Assembly: GCA_030372335.1 (NCBI GenBank)
Contig: JAUDCW010000019.1
DNA: 42,172 nt
Strand: one strand, 5' to 3'
From: JALCOL01 sp022649665
Lineage (GTDB): Bacteria > Bacillota > Bacilli > Lactobacillales > Enterococcaceae
A program made the position numbers and the translations under genes. Positions 32,931 to 41,326 of this stretch are shown here, in pieces. Below the pieces are notes generated by a model. That model ran no database searches. It was not told where the DNA came from and saw only the letters and a program-made list of their open reading frames with translations. Each line of letters begins with the position of its first letter. Within the stretch, counting starts at the first letter, position 1.

Positions 32931-33944
32931 ATGAAAAGAAAGATATTTTTATTGGGAATCGCTGCATTGTTTTTGTTTCTCTGGCCCCAATCGGTTTTTT
33001 CGGCAGAAGGTACTTTTACGGTCAAAACGATCATCCCCGCTAATCAATTGGACAAAGAAAAAACGTATTTTGATCTGCGGATCGCTCCGGGCGAAGAGCA
33101 GGATCTGGAGCTGGTGATTAAAAACAACAGTCCGGAGAAAAAGACCGTTGCGGCCTCAGCACATTCGGCAACGACTAATGATAATGGCGTCGTTGAATAC
33201 GGCGAAGCGGAAAAGCAAGCTGACCGCAGTTTGCGCTATAAAATGAGCGAACTTTTGCAGCTTGAAGAAAAAGTCGTGATCGAAGCGCATGCGGAAAAGA
33301 CGGTGAAAGCGCACCTTAAAGTACCGGCGGGAGCGTTTGACGGAATTTTATTAGGCGGTCTGACGTTCAGCGAAGAGATGGCGGGCAGCGAAGAGTCTGC
33401 GATGATCGACAATCAATATGCTTATTGCATCGGCGTTGTTCTTTCAGAAAATGATAAAGTCATCGAGCCTGATCTGAAGCTTGCGAATGTCCATGCCGGA
33501 CAAGAGAATTATCGCAATGTCATCCAAGCGAATTTACAAAACGATCAACCGGCAATGATCAAAAAGCTGGCGGTCAAAGGAGCAGTTTATCAAAAAGGAC
33601 ATGATGAAGCGCTTTATTCAGCAGATAACCAAGAATTGAAGATGGCACCGAATTCAAACTTTAATTTTAATATCCCGTTGAACGGCGAACAGCTCGCCGC
33701 AGGCAGCTACATCTTCAAAGGAAAGGCGGAAGCGGACGGCCGCACATGGAATTTCGAAAAGGCCTTTGAAATCACTAGTCAAGAAGCCAAAAAGTGGAAC
33801 GCACAAGCCGTCGAGATCAAAAATTCGGACAAAAGTTTTCTCGAACATTTGCTGATCATCGGCGCAGCCGTTCTCGTGACTATTCTTTTATTCTTCCTGC
33901 TGCTAAAAAAATTATTGTCGCGAAATGTGCCGAAAGACTCCTGA
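32931..33944 (+). CDS. DUF916/DUF3324 WxL-interacting protein
   Basis: 337 residues. A signal peptide (to about residue 25) is followed by a DUF916 Ig-like domain (FDLRIAPGEEQDLELVIKN) and a second beta-rich DUF3324-type domain (VIQANLQNDQPAMIKKL). One C-terminal membrane span follows (HLLIIGAAVLVTILLFFLLL) with a basic cytoplasmic tail. Members bind peptidoglycan and WxL partners and form the membrane base of the Csc surface complex. The start overlaps closely with the end of the preceding anchor-like gene (1-nt gap) and has GGAGG upstream. It is the last structural gene of the locus before a terminator. Confidence 0.92.
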   Translation: MKRKIFLLGIAALFLFLWPQSVFSAEGTFTVKTIIPANQLDKEKTYFDLRIAPGEEQDLELVIKNNSPEKKTVAASAHSATTNDNGVVEYGEAEKQADRSLRYKMSELLQLEEKVVIEAHAEKTVKAHLKVPAGAFDGILLGGLTFSEEMAGSEESAMIDNQYAYCIGVVLSENDKVIEPDLKLANVHAGQENYRNVIQANLQNDQPAMIKKLAVKGAVYQKGHDEALYSADNQELKMAPNSNFNFNIPLNGEQLAAGSYIFKGKAEADGRTWNFEKAFEITSQEAKKWNAQAVEIKNSDKSFLEHLLIIGAAVLVTILLFFLLLKKLLSRNVPKDS

Positions 33945-33974
33945 CTTTTCTGCTTTAGAAAGTTTTTCAAATAG

Positions 33975-34026
33975 CGGAGCCTGATCTATGTCTGCAAAGT
34001 CTGCGGCATTGGTCGGCTCCGTTTTC
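33975..34026 (+). terminator. terminator of the WxL locus
   Basis: CGGAGCC (33975-33981) pairs perfectly with GGCTCCG (34015-34021), extended inward by GATC/GGTC, and is followed by TTTTC. The loop is large, about 25 nt. Confidence 0.7.
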
Positions 34027-34122
34027 ATTGGATAAATCATATGGTAAAGTCAGTGATTCTAGTATATTCTATAACTGAAAGAAAAAATGCTGACGGCAAA
34101 AGAGCGAAAGGCGGGGAGCAAA

Positions 34123-35616
34123 ATGATCCCAAAAGCGCAAAAAAATGAATTATTGATTTTATATGTTGTCTTGAAGTCAACGGTGACGGCCGAGTCATTA
34201 TCGCAATTGCTGGAAGTCCCGAAACGAACGATCAAAGAACAGATCCGCCACCTCAATGCCGCACTCGAAGAGCAATTCGCTATCAAAAATCTGATCTCTT
34301 CCAATTATAAAGGCGAGATCACTTTTCAGCCGGAACACAAAGAAGCGGGGCTGGCACTTTTCTTTCAATTAAAGCTGTTTTATATCAAGCAGTCGGTCGA
34401 CTTTTTGATCGTAACGAAACTGCTCACCAAGCCGGCGATCACGGCCAATAAATTGGCGCAGGATTTGTTTATTTCGCGCTCTTATTTGTCGCGCAAGATC
34501 AAGCTGCTCAATGCACAACTCAAAGATTTGGATATTTCGATCCAAAGCAAAAACGGCTGTGTATCATTTGCTGGTGATGAGATCATCGTGCGGCTGTTTG
34601 GTTTTTTCCTGCTGGCTGATGCATATCATGCCCTTGAATGGCCTTTTGAAACGTTCAGCCGCCAAGAACTCAATTCTCGGATCCCGCCGCAAATTCTAGA
34701 AACTTCTGCAAAGCGTTCGGAAACGAAAAACAGTCTTCTGCGTTATCTTTTCAGCATCATGCAAACGCGGATTGCCGGCGGTCATTTTATCCCGCCGGCC
34801 GAAAATCCCGCATTGGTTGAGCTGGTTGAAATGATGGATTCAGTTTATGATATTTCAGCGCTGTTGTTTACGGGAACAAAAAAAGCGATGATCCCCCCCG
34901 CACAACAAGTAAATGAAGGACTGTATACTAATTTTTTCTGCCATATCTTCGCTTCGGAATTTGTTCCGCCGATGGTCATTGCCGAACTGGGAAAGAAGTT
35001 TGCGGGTTCGCAAAATAAATATACCCGCTTAGCGCTTCGGTTGATCCGCCAAGTCGAAGCGGCTGCCAGGATCAAGATCAGCGCGGCAACGATCGATACT
35101 TTTTTGTATTTCTTGACACTTCAAATTGCCTATTATGAAGTGATGGATCACAAAATCGCGCCGATGGAACGCTTTTTATTCCAGTCGCCGAATCTTTCCA
35201 CGGCATTCAACACTTTTTTATCGCACCAAATCGCTGAACAGCTCGATCAGTTTATCGCACATGAAGCGCTGGAGTATTTAAATGATGAAAAAGCGCGGAT
35301 GACCCTTCGCAATCTGCTTTCTATTTTGCTGGAGGTTGAAAATCGTTCTAAAACGTATATCTACATTCAAATTTATAAAGAATTTTCGACGAAATTTATG
35401 ATCAGCCACATGATCGCCTCGGTCTTTAACGCGGAAAACGTTGTGATCACCGATGATTTCAGAAAGGCTGATCTGGTGATCACGGATAGCTTGGAGCAGG
35501 CCGACCGCGCGCAAAGAAATATTTATTTCTTCGATTCGCTGAAAAATCATGACCAGTGGAAAGAGATCTTGCAAGCGATCCAAGCGATCCAACTGAAAAA
35601 AATGCTGGTCGAGTGA
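34123..35616 (+). CDS. Mga-family (PRD-like) transcriptional regulator
   Basis: 497 residues. Two N-terminal helix-turn-helix regions, near residues 22-50 (AESLSQLLEVPKRTIKEQI) and 105-130 (ANKLAQDLFISRSYLSRKI), match the Mga DNA-binding half. A long helical PRD-like middle follows, then a C-terminal EIIB-like region (NVVITDDFRKADLVITD). Such proteins activate surface-protein genes and may respond to sugar-PTS phosphorylation. I chose ATG 34123 behind GGCGGGGAG; ATG 34087 has a poorer site and lies almost on a possible -10 (TATTCT). Its position next to the WxL locus suggests that this locus is its target; that is inference. Confidence 0.85.
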   Translation: MIPKAQKNELLILYVVLKSTVTAESLSQLLEVPKRTIKEQIRHLNAALEEQFAIKNLISSNYKGEITFQPEHKEAGLALFFQLKLFYIKQSVDFLIVTKLLTKPAITANKLAQDLFISRSYLSRKIKLLNAQLKDLDISIQSKNGCVSFAGDEIIVRLFGFFLLADAYHALEWPFETFSRQELNSRIPPQILETSAKRSETKNSLLRYLFSIMQTRIAGGHFIPPAENPALVELVEMMDSVYDISALLFTGTKKAMIPPAQQVNEGLYTNFFCHIFASEFVPPMVIAELGKKFAGSQNKYTRLALRLIRQVEAAARIKISAATIDTFLYFLTLQIAYYEVMDHKIAPMERFLFQSPNLSTAFNTFLSHQIAEQLDQFIAHEALEYLNDEKARMTLRNLLSILLEVENRSKTYIYIQIYKEFSTKFMISHMIASVFNAENVVITDDFRKADLVITDSLEQADRAQRNIYFFDSLKNHDQWKEILQAIQAIQLKKMLVE

Positions 35617-35647
35617 ACCCGCTGATCGTGTGTGCGAGTTAAAAAAC

Positions 35648-35676
35648 TTGCAATTGTTTCAAACTCCTCCTATAAT
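35648..35676 (+). promoter_or_regulatory. promoter of the MarR gene
   Basis: TTGCAA (35648-35653) and a perfect TATAAT (35671-35676) are spaced by 17 nt. Confidence 0.85.
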
Positions 35677-35678
35677 AT

Positions 35679-35694
35679 ATTTAGGTACCTAAAT
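35679..35694. promoter_or_regulatory. 16-bp palindromic operator at the MarR promoter
   Basis: ATTTAGGTACCTAAAT is a perfect palindrome just after the -10, covering the expected transcript start. This is where an autorepressing MarR dimer would bind. Confidence 0.75.
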
Positions 35695-35728
35695 ACTGAA
35701 CATGCTACTCAAAAGGAGAGTATCGATT

Positions 35729-36283
35729 ATGACGGAATTACAAAAAGAAACAATGCATAACTTGCGCAGTTTTTTCCATCACGGCGAAATGGGACATTTT
35801 CCAAAAGGGAAGGGTCGTCACCACGGAATGGGACAGGGGCGTCTGTTGCGGGTCTTGGACACACAAGGCGGCGCAATGACGGCCGGCGAGATTTCTGAAG
35901 CACTCGATATCCGGCCTTCATCGGTTTCGGAGTTGATCGCAAAATTAGAAAACGCAGGGTTCGTCAGCAAAGAAAAAGACACTGCCGACAAACGGATCGT
36001 CAATATCCAGCTGACCGCGGAAGGCAAAGCATTTTTGGAAAAGCATCAAGATAAACGCGATGCCTTTTTCGAGCAGTTGTTCGCCGGGATCACTGAAGAA
36101 CAGCTGCAGACATTCAACGCGGTATTGGATAAGATGCAGGAAAACCGCAAAGCGCTCCATCAAGAATGGGAAGAAAAGCATCCAGGTGATCACAAGGAAA
36201 AAGGTGATTGCTGCGGAAAGCATCATCATGGCAACTGCGAACATCGCGGGGAAGGTCATCATCACCATCATGACCACCACTGA
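35729..36283 (+). CDS. MarR-family regulator with a His/Cys-rich C-terminal tail
   Basis: 184 residues. The winged helix-turn-helix (about residues 40-110) shows ISEALDIRPSSVSELIAKLE as the recognition region and a DKRIVNIQLTAEG wing. The tail from about residue 155 is unusual: a Cys pair and clusters of His (DCCGKHHHG, then HHHHHDHH), and the N-terminus also has FFHHGEMGHF. This could bind Zn, Ni, Cu or Co, making it a metal-sensing repressor, though His-rich tails can also be incidental. The start ATG follows AAAAGGAGAG. It is a single-gene unit with its own palindromic operator; no target gene is adjacent on the same strand. Confidence 0.88.
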   Translation: MTELQKETMHNLRSFFHHGEMGHFPKGKGRHHGMGQGRLLRVLDTQGGAMTAGEISEALDIRPSSVSELIAKLENAGFVSKEKDTADKRIVNIQLTAEGKAFLEKHQDKRDAFFEQLFAGITEEQLQTFNAVLDKMQENRKALHQEWEEKHPGDHKEKGDCCGKHHHGNCEHRGEGHHHHHDHH

Positions 36284-36290
36284 AAGTAAA

Positions 36291-36333
36291 AAAGAACCAG
36301 AATGCTGATTTCAGCGTTCCGGTTCTTTTTTTT
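36291..36333. terminator. bidirectional terminator between the MarR gene and racD
   Basis: AAGAACC-GAA-GCTG pairs with CAGC-TTC-GGTTCTT around an ATTT loop, with an A run before and a T run after, so it can serve both converging genes. It overlaps the racD stop. Confidence 0.88.
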
Positions 36334-37033
36334 GTTCTTTCAGTGCTAATTCGATCGTTTTGTCAACGAGGACCGACTGCGCGTCGATATAGCGGTAAGG
36401 ATTTTTTTCAGCGAACTCAGCGACTAACGACAATTCGGTGCAGCCGAGGATCGACAAGTCGCAGCCGAGATCTTCGGCATCTTGCAAAATTTCAAAGAAA
36501 AGCGGCTGATTCAAGTAATTATTTTCTTTGACATCGTCATAGATCAAGTGGTTGACTTTGTCTTGCAGGGCACGCGGTGGAATAAGCGGCTCGAAACCGG
36601 CTTTTTTCAGCTCAGCCGCATAAACACCGGCCTTGATCGTGCCCTCCGTCGCCAAGATCGCGACTTTTTGGCCACGCGCGCCGAATGTTTTTTTCAGCGC
36701 AAGGACAGCTTCGCGCGGCATATGGAGGATCGGCGCATTCGCCTCCGCTTGAAAGGTATCGTAAAAGTAATGGGCAGTGTTGCATGTCAACACGTAAAAC
36801 TGCGGATGAAGCAGGTTCTGCTGCTCGATATCGCTTAAGATCGCCTTGACCGGGCTGGCCAGTTCAGGATCCAAGATATAAGCCGTGCGGTCGGGAACGG
36901 TCGCGTGGTTCACCAAAATGTAGTTCAAATAATCTTGATCTTGATGGGCAGGAGTCCGCGAATTCAACAGGCGTACGAAACTCTCCGTCGCCATTGTACC
37001 CATTCCGCCTAAAATCGTAAAAAATTGTTTCAT
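36311..37033 (-). CDS. racD: aspartate/glutamate racemase family protein, probably aspartate racemase
   Basis: 240 residues. The two catalytic Cys of the PLP-independent racemase fold are present at Cys84 (VLTCNTAHYFYD) and Cys198 (LGCTELSL). The N-terminus has ILGGMGTMATESF, typical of aspartate racemases. It should convert L-Asp to D-Asp in the cytoplasm. It lies 20 nt after murE on the same strand, and in many lactobacilli D-Asp forms the peptidoglycan cross-bridge, so wall supply is the likely role. The start ATG follows GGAAAGGAG. MurI-type glutamate racemase is a less likely alternative. Confidence 0.88.
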   Translation of the reverse strand: MKQFFTILGGMGTMATESFVRLLNSRTPAHQDQDYLNYILVNHATVPDRTAYILDPELASPVKAILSDIEQQNLLHPQFYVLTCNTAHYFYDTFQAEANAPILHMPREAVLALKKTFGARGQKVAILATEGTIKAGVYAAELKKAGFEPLIPPRALQDKVNHLIYDDVKENNYLNQPLFFEILQDAEDLGCDLSILGCTELSLVAEFAEKNPYRYIDAQSVLVDKTIELALKEQKKEPER

Positions 37034-37053
37034 AAGCCGCTCCTTTCCGCGAG

Positions 37054-38571
37054 TCAGTTCATTTGTCCAAGCAGCCGTTTTAAAACGACGGCATCTGTTT
37101 CATAAGGAATCTCTTTGCCGCGCAATTGAAAAGAGGGATCAGCCCCTTTGCCGGCGATAATGACGGTATCTTTTGGTCCGGCGATCGCGACTGCTTTTTG
37201 GATCGCTTCACGGCGATCAGCGATCTCAAAATGCGTGATTTTTGGGTTTTGCGCGACCAGCTGATCTTTCATTTCGCCGAGAATCTTTTCGACGGGTTCA
37301 AAATACGAATCTTCATCCGTAAAAATCGCGATGTCGCCCGATTCAGCGATCGCTTGTGCGATATCGTGGCGGCGCGATTCAGCTTTGCCGCCGGCGCTGC
37401 CGACGACCAAAATCGTGCGGCCGGCGGGACGCGCGATTTTGGCATATTCGAGAATGCGTTTGATGCTGATATAGTTGTGCGCATAATCGACGATGTAGCA
37501 CGTTCCTTTTTCATCGAAATAAGTTTCCATGCGCCCGGGAACTTTTGTTTTCAATAAACCATCTGAAACAGCGTGGGGCTCAACGCCGACCAGTACTGCC
37601 GCCAAGATCGCAGCGGCTGCATTTTCTTCATTAAAGTCGCCGGGGATGCTCAATTGATATTCTCCGCTGATTTGATAAGGGTCTTTTGCAGAATGAAATG
37701 CAAAATGTTCAGGCGACAACGATTCGTAATAATAATCCGCTTTTGGATCATCTTTGCCAAACGTTAAAAGATCTTCCGCGAAATTCTTCGCCGTATCGAT
37801 GATCAGCGGTGCATGATCTGCATCACGGTTGATGATCGCGATATCGCAGTTTTTCATCAGTTGGCGCTTGCAGTAAAAATAGTCATCGAAAGTCGGATGC
37901 TCGACCGGTGAGATATGGTCACGCGAAATATTCAGAAAGATCCCGACATCAAAGTGCAGATCATAGACGCGTTCCAACTTGTAAGCCTGTGAAGAAACTT
38001 CCATGACTAAGTGCGTCATGCCGGCATCGACCGCTTCTTTCATCATCGCGAACAAATCAAGCGATTCAGGAGTCGTCAAGTGGGCCTTATGCGGATGAAT
38101 GCCGTCCAAGATGACATCCATCGAAGAGAGGAGTGCTGTTTTGTTGTGCGTACTCTCCTGCAGGATCGAATGGATAAAATAGGCCGTTGTCGTCTTGCCT
38201 TTCGTGCCGGTCACACCGATCACGCGCAAAGCGTCTTGCGGATAGCCGAAAAACGCTTGTGAAATCAAAGACATCGCTTCGCGGATATTGGTGACGATGA
38301 TCCCGATCACACCATTTGGAGTTTCATAAATATTTTCAGAAAGATAGACAGTCGCGCCGCGGCTGATCGCGTCTTCCAGATAGGCCGGTTTAAAGTGGCG
38401 GCCTTTGCAGAAAAAGGCGAACTGCGGAGCAGCCTGGGAAGAATCATAAGTCAATCCTTTGATTTCACCTTCCGGGAATGATTCCGCCGGATACTGCCAT
38501 TCGCCGTTTTGAATATATTCTTTTAATAGGTCCTCTTCAGCCAAGAGGGAAAGGATTTCTGAAAGAAACAA
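37054..38571 (-). CDS. murE: MurE-type UDP-MurNAc-tripeptide ligase
   Basis: 505 residues, full length. It carries the Mur-ligase ATP loop (GVTGTKGKTTTAYF) near residue 118, the LTTPESLDLF substrate loop, the carbamylated-Lys-type region, and a C-terminal IIAGKGADPSF stretch. The place of the amino-acid-selecting DNP(R/A) motif reads TDEDSYFEP (about residues 418-426), so neither the usual meso-DAP (DNPR) nor the common Lys form is present. It adds the third stem residue, probably L-Lys given the Lactobacillales context. The start is TTG 38571 behind AAGGAGG. Some lactobacilli carry two MurE proteins, so this could be the divergent one. Confidence 0.88.
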   Translation of the reverse strand: MFLSEILSLLAEEDLLKEYIQNGEWQYPAESFPEGEIKGLTYDSSQAAPQFAFFCKGRHFKPAYLEDAISRGATVYLSENIYETPNGVIGIIVTNIREAMSLISQAFFGYPQDALRVIGVTGTKGKTTTAYFIHSILQESTHNKTALLSSMDVILDGIHPHKAHLTTPESLDLFAMMKEAVDAGMTHLVMEVSSQAYKLERVYDLHFDVGIFLNISRDHISPVEHPTFDDYFYCKRQLMKNCDIAIINRDADHAPLIIDTAKNFAEDLLTFGKDDPKADYYYESLSPEHFAFHSAKDPYQISGEYQLSIPGDFNEENAAAAILAAVLVGVEPHAVSDGLLKTKVPGRMETYFDEKGTCYIVDYAHNYISIKRILEYAKIARPAGRTILVVGSAGGKAESRRHDIAQAIAESGDIAIFTDEDSYFEPVEKILGEMKDQLVAQNPKITHFEIADRREAIQKAVAIAGPKDTVIIAGKGADPSFQLRGKEIPYETDAVVLKRLLGQMN

Positions 38572-38618
38572 GAAAGTTCCTCCTTAAATGATTGTTTTAT
38601 TTGTAGATAGTCTTTGAT

Positions 38619-38646
38619 ATTATAGCACAAAGAAATTGTTTGTAAA
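38619..38646 (-). promoter_or_regulatory. promoter of murE-racD
   Basis: On the minus strand TTTACA (38641-38646) and TATAAT (38619-38624) are 16 nt apart, about 50 nt before the murE start. Confidence 0.7.
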
Positions 38647-38834
38647 AAAGAGCGCTCAAGCTGGAAAACTTGAACATTCAGCGGTTGAAACTAATTCAAG
38701 TATACCGCATATTTTATTTCAAATAACGAAATTTTTTTTAAGATTTGCGCAGACAGCAGCGGTTGTTTTTCACATGAAAAAATTAAGATAGTCTCTGAAA
38801 AATCTTTTGATGATTGCAAGGACCTCGGGGAACG
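38647..38834. other. intergenic region between murE and the flippase gene
   Basis: About 190 nt without a gene. It is AT-rich and holds several inverted repeats, the best being ACTTGAA near 38668 with TTCAAGT near 38694, plus a nearby AGCGCT and a CAAG/CTTG pair. I see no coding frame with a ribosome site and no known riboswitch motif. The minus-strand murE promoter lies to its left and the flippase promoter to its right. Confidence 0.4.
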
Positions 38835-38840
38835 TATAAA
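38814..38840 (+). promoter_or_regulatory. possible promoter of the flippase gene
   Basis: TTGCAA (38814-38819) and TATAAA (38835-38840) are only 15 nt apart, so this is a moderate candidate. Confidence 0.5.
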
Positions 38841-38874
38841 ATGAAGAGGACTACCTAGAGGAAGCGAGTTGAAA

Positions 38875-41307
38875 ATGGCGATGCGGGATAAGAAAAAGCC
38901 TGAAAAAGAAAAGCTGAATCCGCTGGATTATCCAACGCGAACAGCTCGTCTGCGTGCAAAACAAGAGTTGATCGAAAAAGAAAAGCGGCGCAAAGAAGAA
39001 GAAAAACAGGCGAAGAAATTAGCGATCCAGCAAGCTGCGGAAAAAAAGCGGGCTGAAAAAGCACGCCAGCGTCAATTAGCGATCGAAAAAAAGGCAGCGC
39101 AAAAAGCCGAAATCGCGCGTCAAAAAGAACTCGCGCAAAAACGAAAAGAAGCTCGAAAAGCGGCAGAAGAGCGGCAGCGCCAGATCATGCTCGCCGAGCA
39201 GAAAAAAGAAGCGGAAAAAAAGCGCCAGCTTGAAGAGGCCAAGCGGGCTGAAGAAGCCCGCCGCAAAGAAGCCGCGGAAAAAGAAAAAGCGGCCCAAAAA
39301 GCTGAAGAAAAGCGGAAGCGTCAAGCAGCTCGTGAACAAAGACAAGCGGAAAGAGAACGGATCCGTCAAGAAAAAGAAGAACAAGCGGCACAAGCTGCCC
39401 GTGAGCGCCAGCGGGCACTTGAAAAGAAACAAGCGGAAAAAGCCGCCGCCGAACAAGAAAAAGAACGCAAAAAGGCGGAAGCGGCTGCAGCTAAACATGC
39501 TGCCCAGATCCAAAAGGAAAAAGCTGCTCAGATCAAAAAGGATCAGCAGGAGGAAAAAGCCACCACAAAAAATTCATCAAAAATGCCAGAAGAGTTGACG
39601 GAAACGCGTGAAGAAAAGCATCAGTCGGCTTTCGGGTCTTGGAAAGAAAAAAGAAAAAACAAAGAAGACGATTCAGAAGAAAAATATCGCAAAATGACCC
39701 AAGGGACGCCGCAGGAAAAAATGGTGCGCGGCACGGCTTGGCTGACGGCCGGCAATATCCTTTCGCGGCTTTTGGGTGCGGCCTATATCATCCCGTGGTA
39801 CATTTGGATGGGAAGCAACGGCGACACGGCGAACGCGCTCTTTGGGAAGGGCTATAATGTCTACGCGCTGTTTTTAATGATCTCAACGGCTGGGATCCCG
39901 GCCGCGATCGCCAAGCAGATCGCCCATTACAATTCACTGGAAGAATACGACATCAGTTTCCGGCTTTTCAAGCAGACGATGAAACTGATGGCGATCGTTG
40001 GTGTCGCCTTCACCTTGATCATGTATTTCGCCGCGCCGATCCTGGCCGCCGGCAATCAAGATTTGATCCCGGTCATGCAGTCCCTGAGCATCGCGCTTCT
40101 TTTGTTTCCGTGCATGAGCGTGATCCGCGGATTTTTCCAAGGAAATCACGACATGATGCCATACGCAATGTCGCAGATCATCGAGCAAGTCGCCCGCGTT
40201 TTCTATATGTTGGCCTCAGCTTACGTGATCATGCGCGTCATGAAAGGCAGCTACGTGAGTGCTGTCGTTCAATCGACATTTGCGGCGTTTGTCGGGATGA
40301 TCTTCGCTGTGCTCCTGCTTTTGTTTTATTTATGGAAGCAGCGTGCAATCTTCCGCCATCAAAAAGCGATCAGCAAAAATGTGATCCACTTTTCTGCGAA
40401 TGAACTGATCGTTCAAATGATCAAAGAAGCGATTCCGTTTATTATCGTCGGCAGCGGGACAAGTATTTTCCGCTTGATCGACCAATACAGTTTTGAAAAA
40501 ACGATGACCTATATCTCACATTATTCAGCGAAGCAGCTGGAACAGCTATTCGCGCTGTTCGCTGCCAACCCGGACAAGCTGACGATGGTCGTGATCGCGA
40601 TCGCGACTTCGCTTGCGACTGCCGGCTTGCCGCTGATCACCGAAACATTTACCAAAAAAGACCGCCGCAGTTTGGCCAAACTGGTCGGCGATAATTTTCA
40701 ATTGTTTTTCTTTGTGATGCTGCCGGCGATCGTCGGCATGATCATTTTAGCGTTCCCGCTCAATACGCTGTTTTATAAAGCCGACGGACTGGGGGCGGCG
40801 CTTTTGATCGAATCCTGTATTGCCGGGATCATGATGGGGCTTTTTATGCTCAGCTCAACGACCTTGCAAGGACTGAACGGCAACAAGAGCGCTGTCGGCT
40901 ATCTCTTGTTCGGGATCGTGGTCAAGTGTCTTTTGCAGATCCCGGCGATCCTTGCTTTTGAAGTATATGGACCGCTTTTCGCGACTTTCATTGGTTTTTT
41001 GGTCGCTAATATTCTGATCATCGGCGAGATCCATCAGATCTCGCAGTTCAGTTTCCGGCAGACCGTCCGTGTGACTGGTCAAATCTGCGGGATGACGCTT
41101 TTCATGAGTGTCTTTGCAGTTGCTGCAAAGTATCTGGGGATGCTCATACTCTCGCCGGAAAGAAAGACGCAAGCATTTCTCTTATGCATTTTCGTAGCGG
41201 TGATCGGCGGATTCGCTTACTTGTGGATCGCACTTAAAAACCGCTTGGCAGATAAGCTGCTGGGAGACCGGGTCGGCGGACTGCGTGCGAAATTGCGCAT
41301 CAAATAA
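38875..41307 (+). CDS. MurJ/YtgP-type polysaccharide or lipid II flippase with a long coiled-coil N-terminus
   Basis: 810 residues. Residues from about 283 on form a full MATE-like PST/MurJ exporter of roughly 14 spans (MVRGTAWLTAGNILSRLLG opens it; FPCMSVIRGFFQGNHDMMP and the SSTTLQGLNGN stretch are typical of the YtgP/SpoVB group). The first 280 residues are almost entirely Lys, Glu, Ala, Arg and Gln with no membrane segment (for example AEKKRQLEEAKRAEEARRK), and would form a long cytoplasmic helix or coiled coil. That extension is not part of the usual roughly 530-residue family. I chose ATG 38875, 10 nt after AGAGGAAG; TTG 38869 is possible. rsuA follows 19 nt later, an order also seen around B. 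subtilis ytgP. Confidence 0.87.
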   Translation: MAMRDKKKPEKEKLNPLDYPTRTARLRAKQELIEKEKRRKEEEKQAKKLAIQQAAEKKRAEKARQRQLAIEKKAAQKAEIARQKELAQKRKEARKAAEERQRQIMLAEQKKEAEKKRQLEEAKRAEEARRKEAAEKEKAAQKAEEKRKRQAAREQRQAERERIRQEKEEQAAQAARERQRALEKKQAEKAAAEQEKERKKAEAAAAKHAAQIQKEKAAQIKKDQQEEKATTKNSSKMPEELTETREEKHQSAFGSWKEKRKNKEDDSEEKYRKMTQGTPQEKMVRGTAWLTAGNILSRLLGAAYIIPWYIWMGSNGDTANALFGKGYNVYALFLMISTAGIPAAIAKQIAHYNSLEEYDISFRLFKQTMKLMAIVGVAFTLIMYFAAPILAAGNQDLIPVMQSLSIALLLFPCMSVIRGFFQGNHDMMPYAMSQIIEQVARVFYMLASAYVIMRVMKGSYVSAVVQSTFAAFVGMIFAVLLLLFYLWKQRAIFRHQKAISKNVIHFSANELIVQMIKEAIPFIIVGSGTSIFRLIDQYSFEKTMTYISHYSAKQLEQLFALFAANPDKLTMVVIAIATSLATAGLPLITETFTKKDRRSLAKLVGDNFQLFFFVMLPAIVGMIILAFPLNTLFYKADGLGAALLIESCIAGIMMGLFMLSSTTLQGLNGNKSAVGYLLFGIVVKCLLQIPAILAFEVYGPLFATFIGFLVANILIIGEIHQISQFSFRQTVRVTGQICGMTLFMSVFAVAAKYLGMLILSPERKTQAFLLCIFVAVIGGFAYLWIALKNRLADKLLGDRVGGLRAKLRIK

Positions 41308-41326
41308 TCATGAGGAGGGGAAAGGA

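Noticed and set aside
36200..36283. His-codon repeat (CAT/CAC) at the end of the MarR gene as a cloning His tag.
   Set aside because: The His run is irregular, mixed with Asp, Gly, Glu and Cys, and continues a natural tail, so it is not an artificial tag.
39076..39513. A 145-residue Phe/Leu-rich frame on the minus strand inside the flippase gene.
   Set aside because: It is the mirror of the Lys/Glu-rich coiled-coil coding sequence (AAA/GAA read backwards gives TTT/TTC) and has no independent support.
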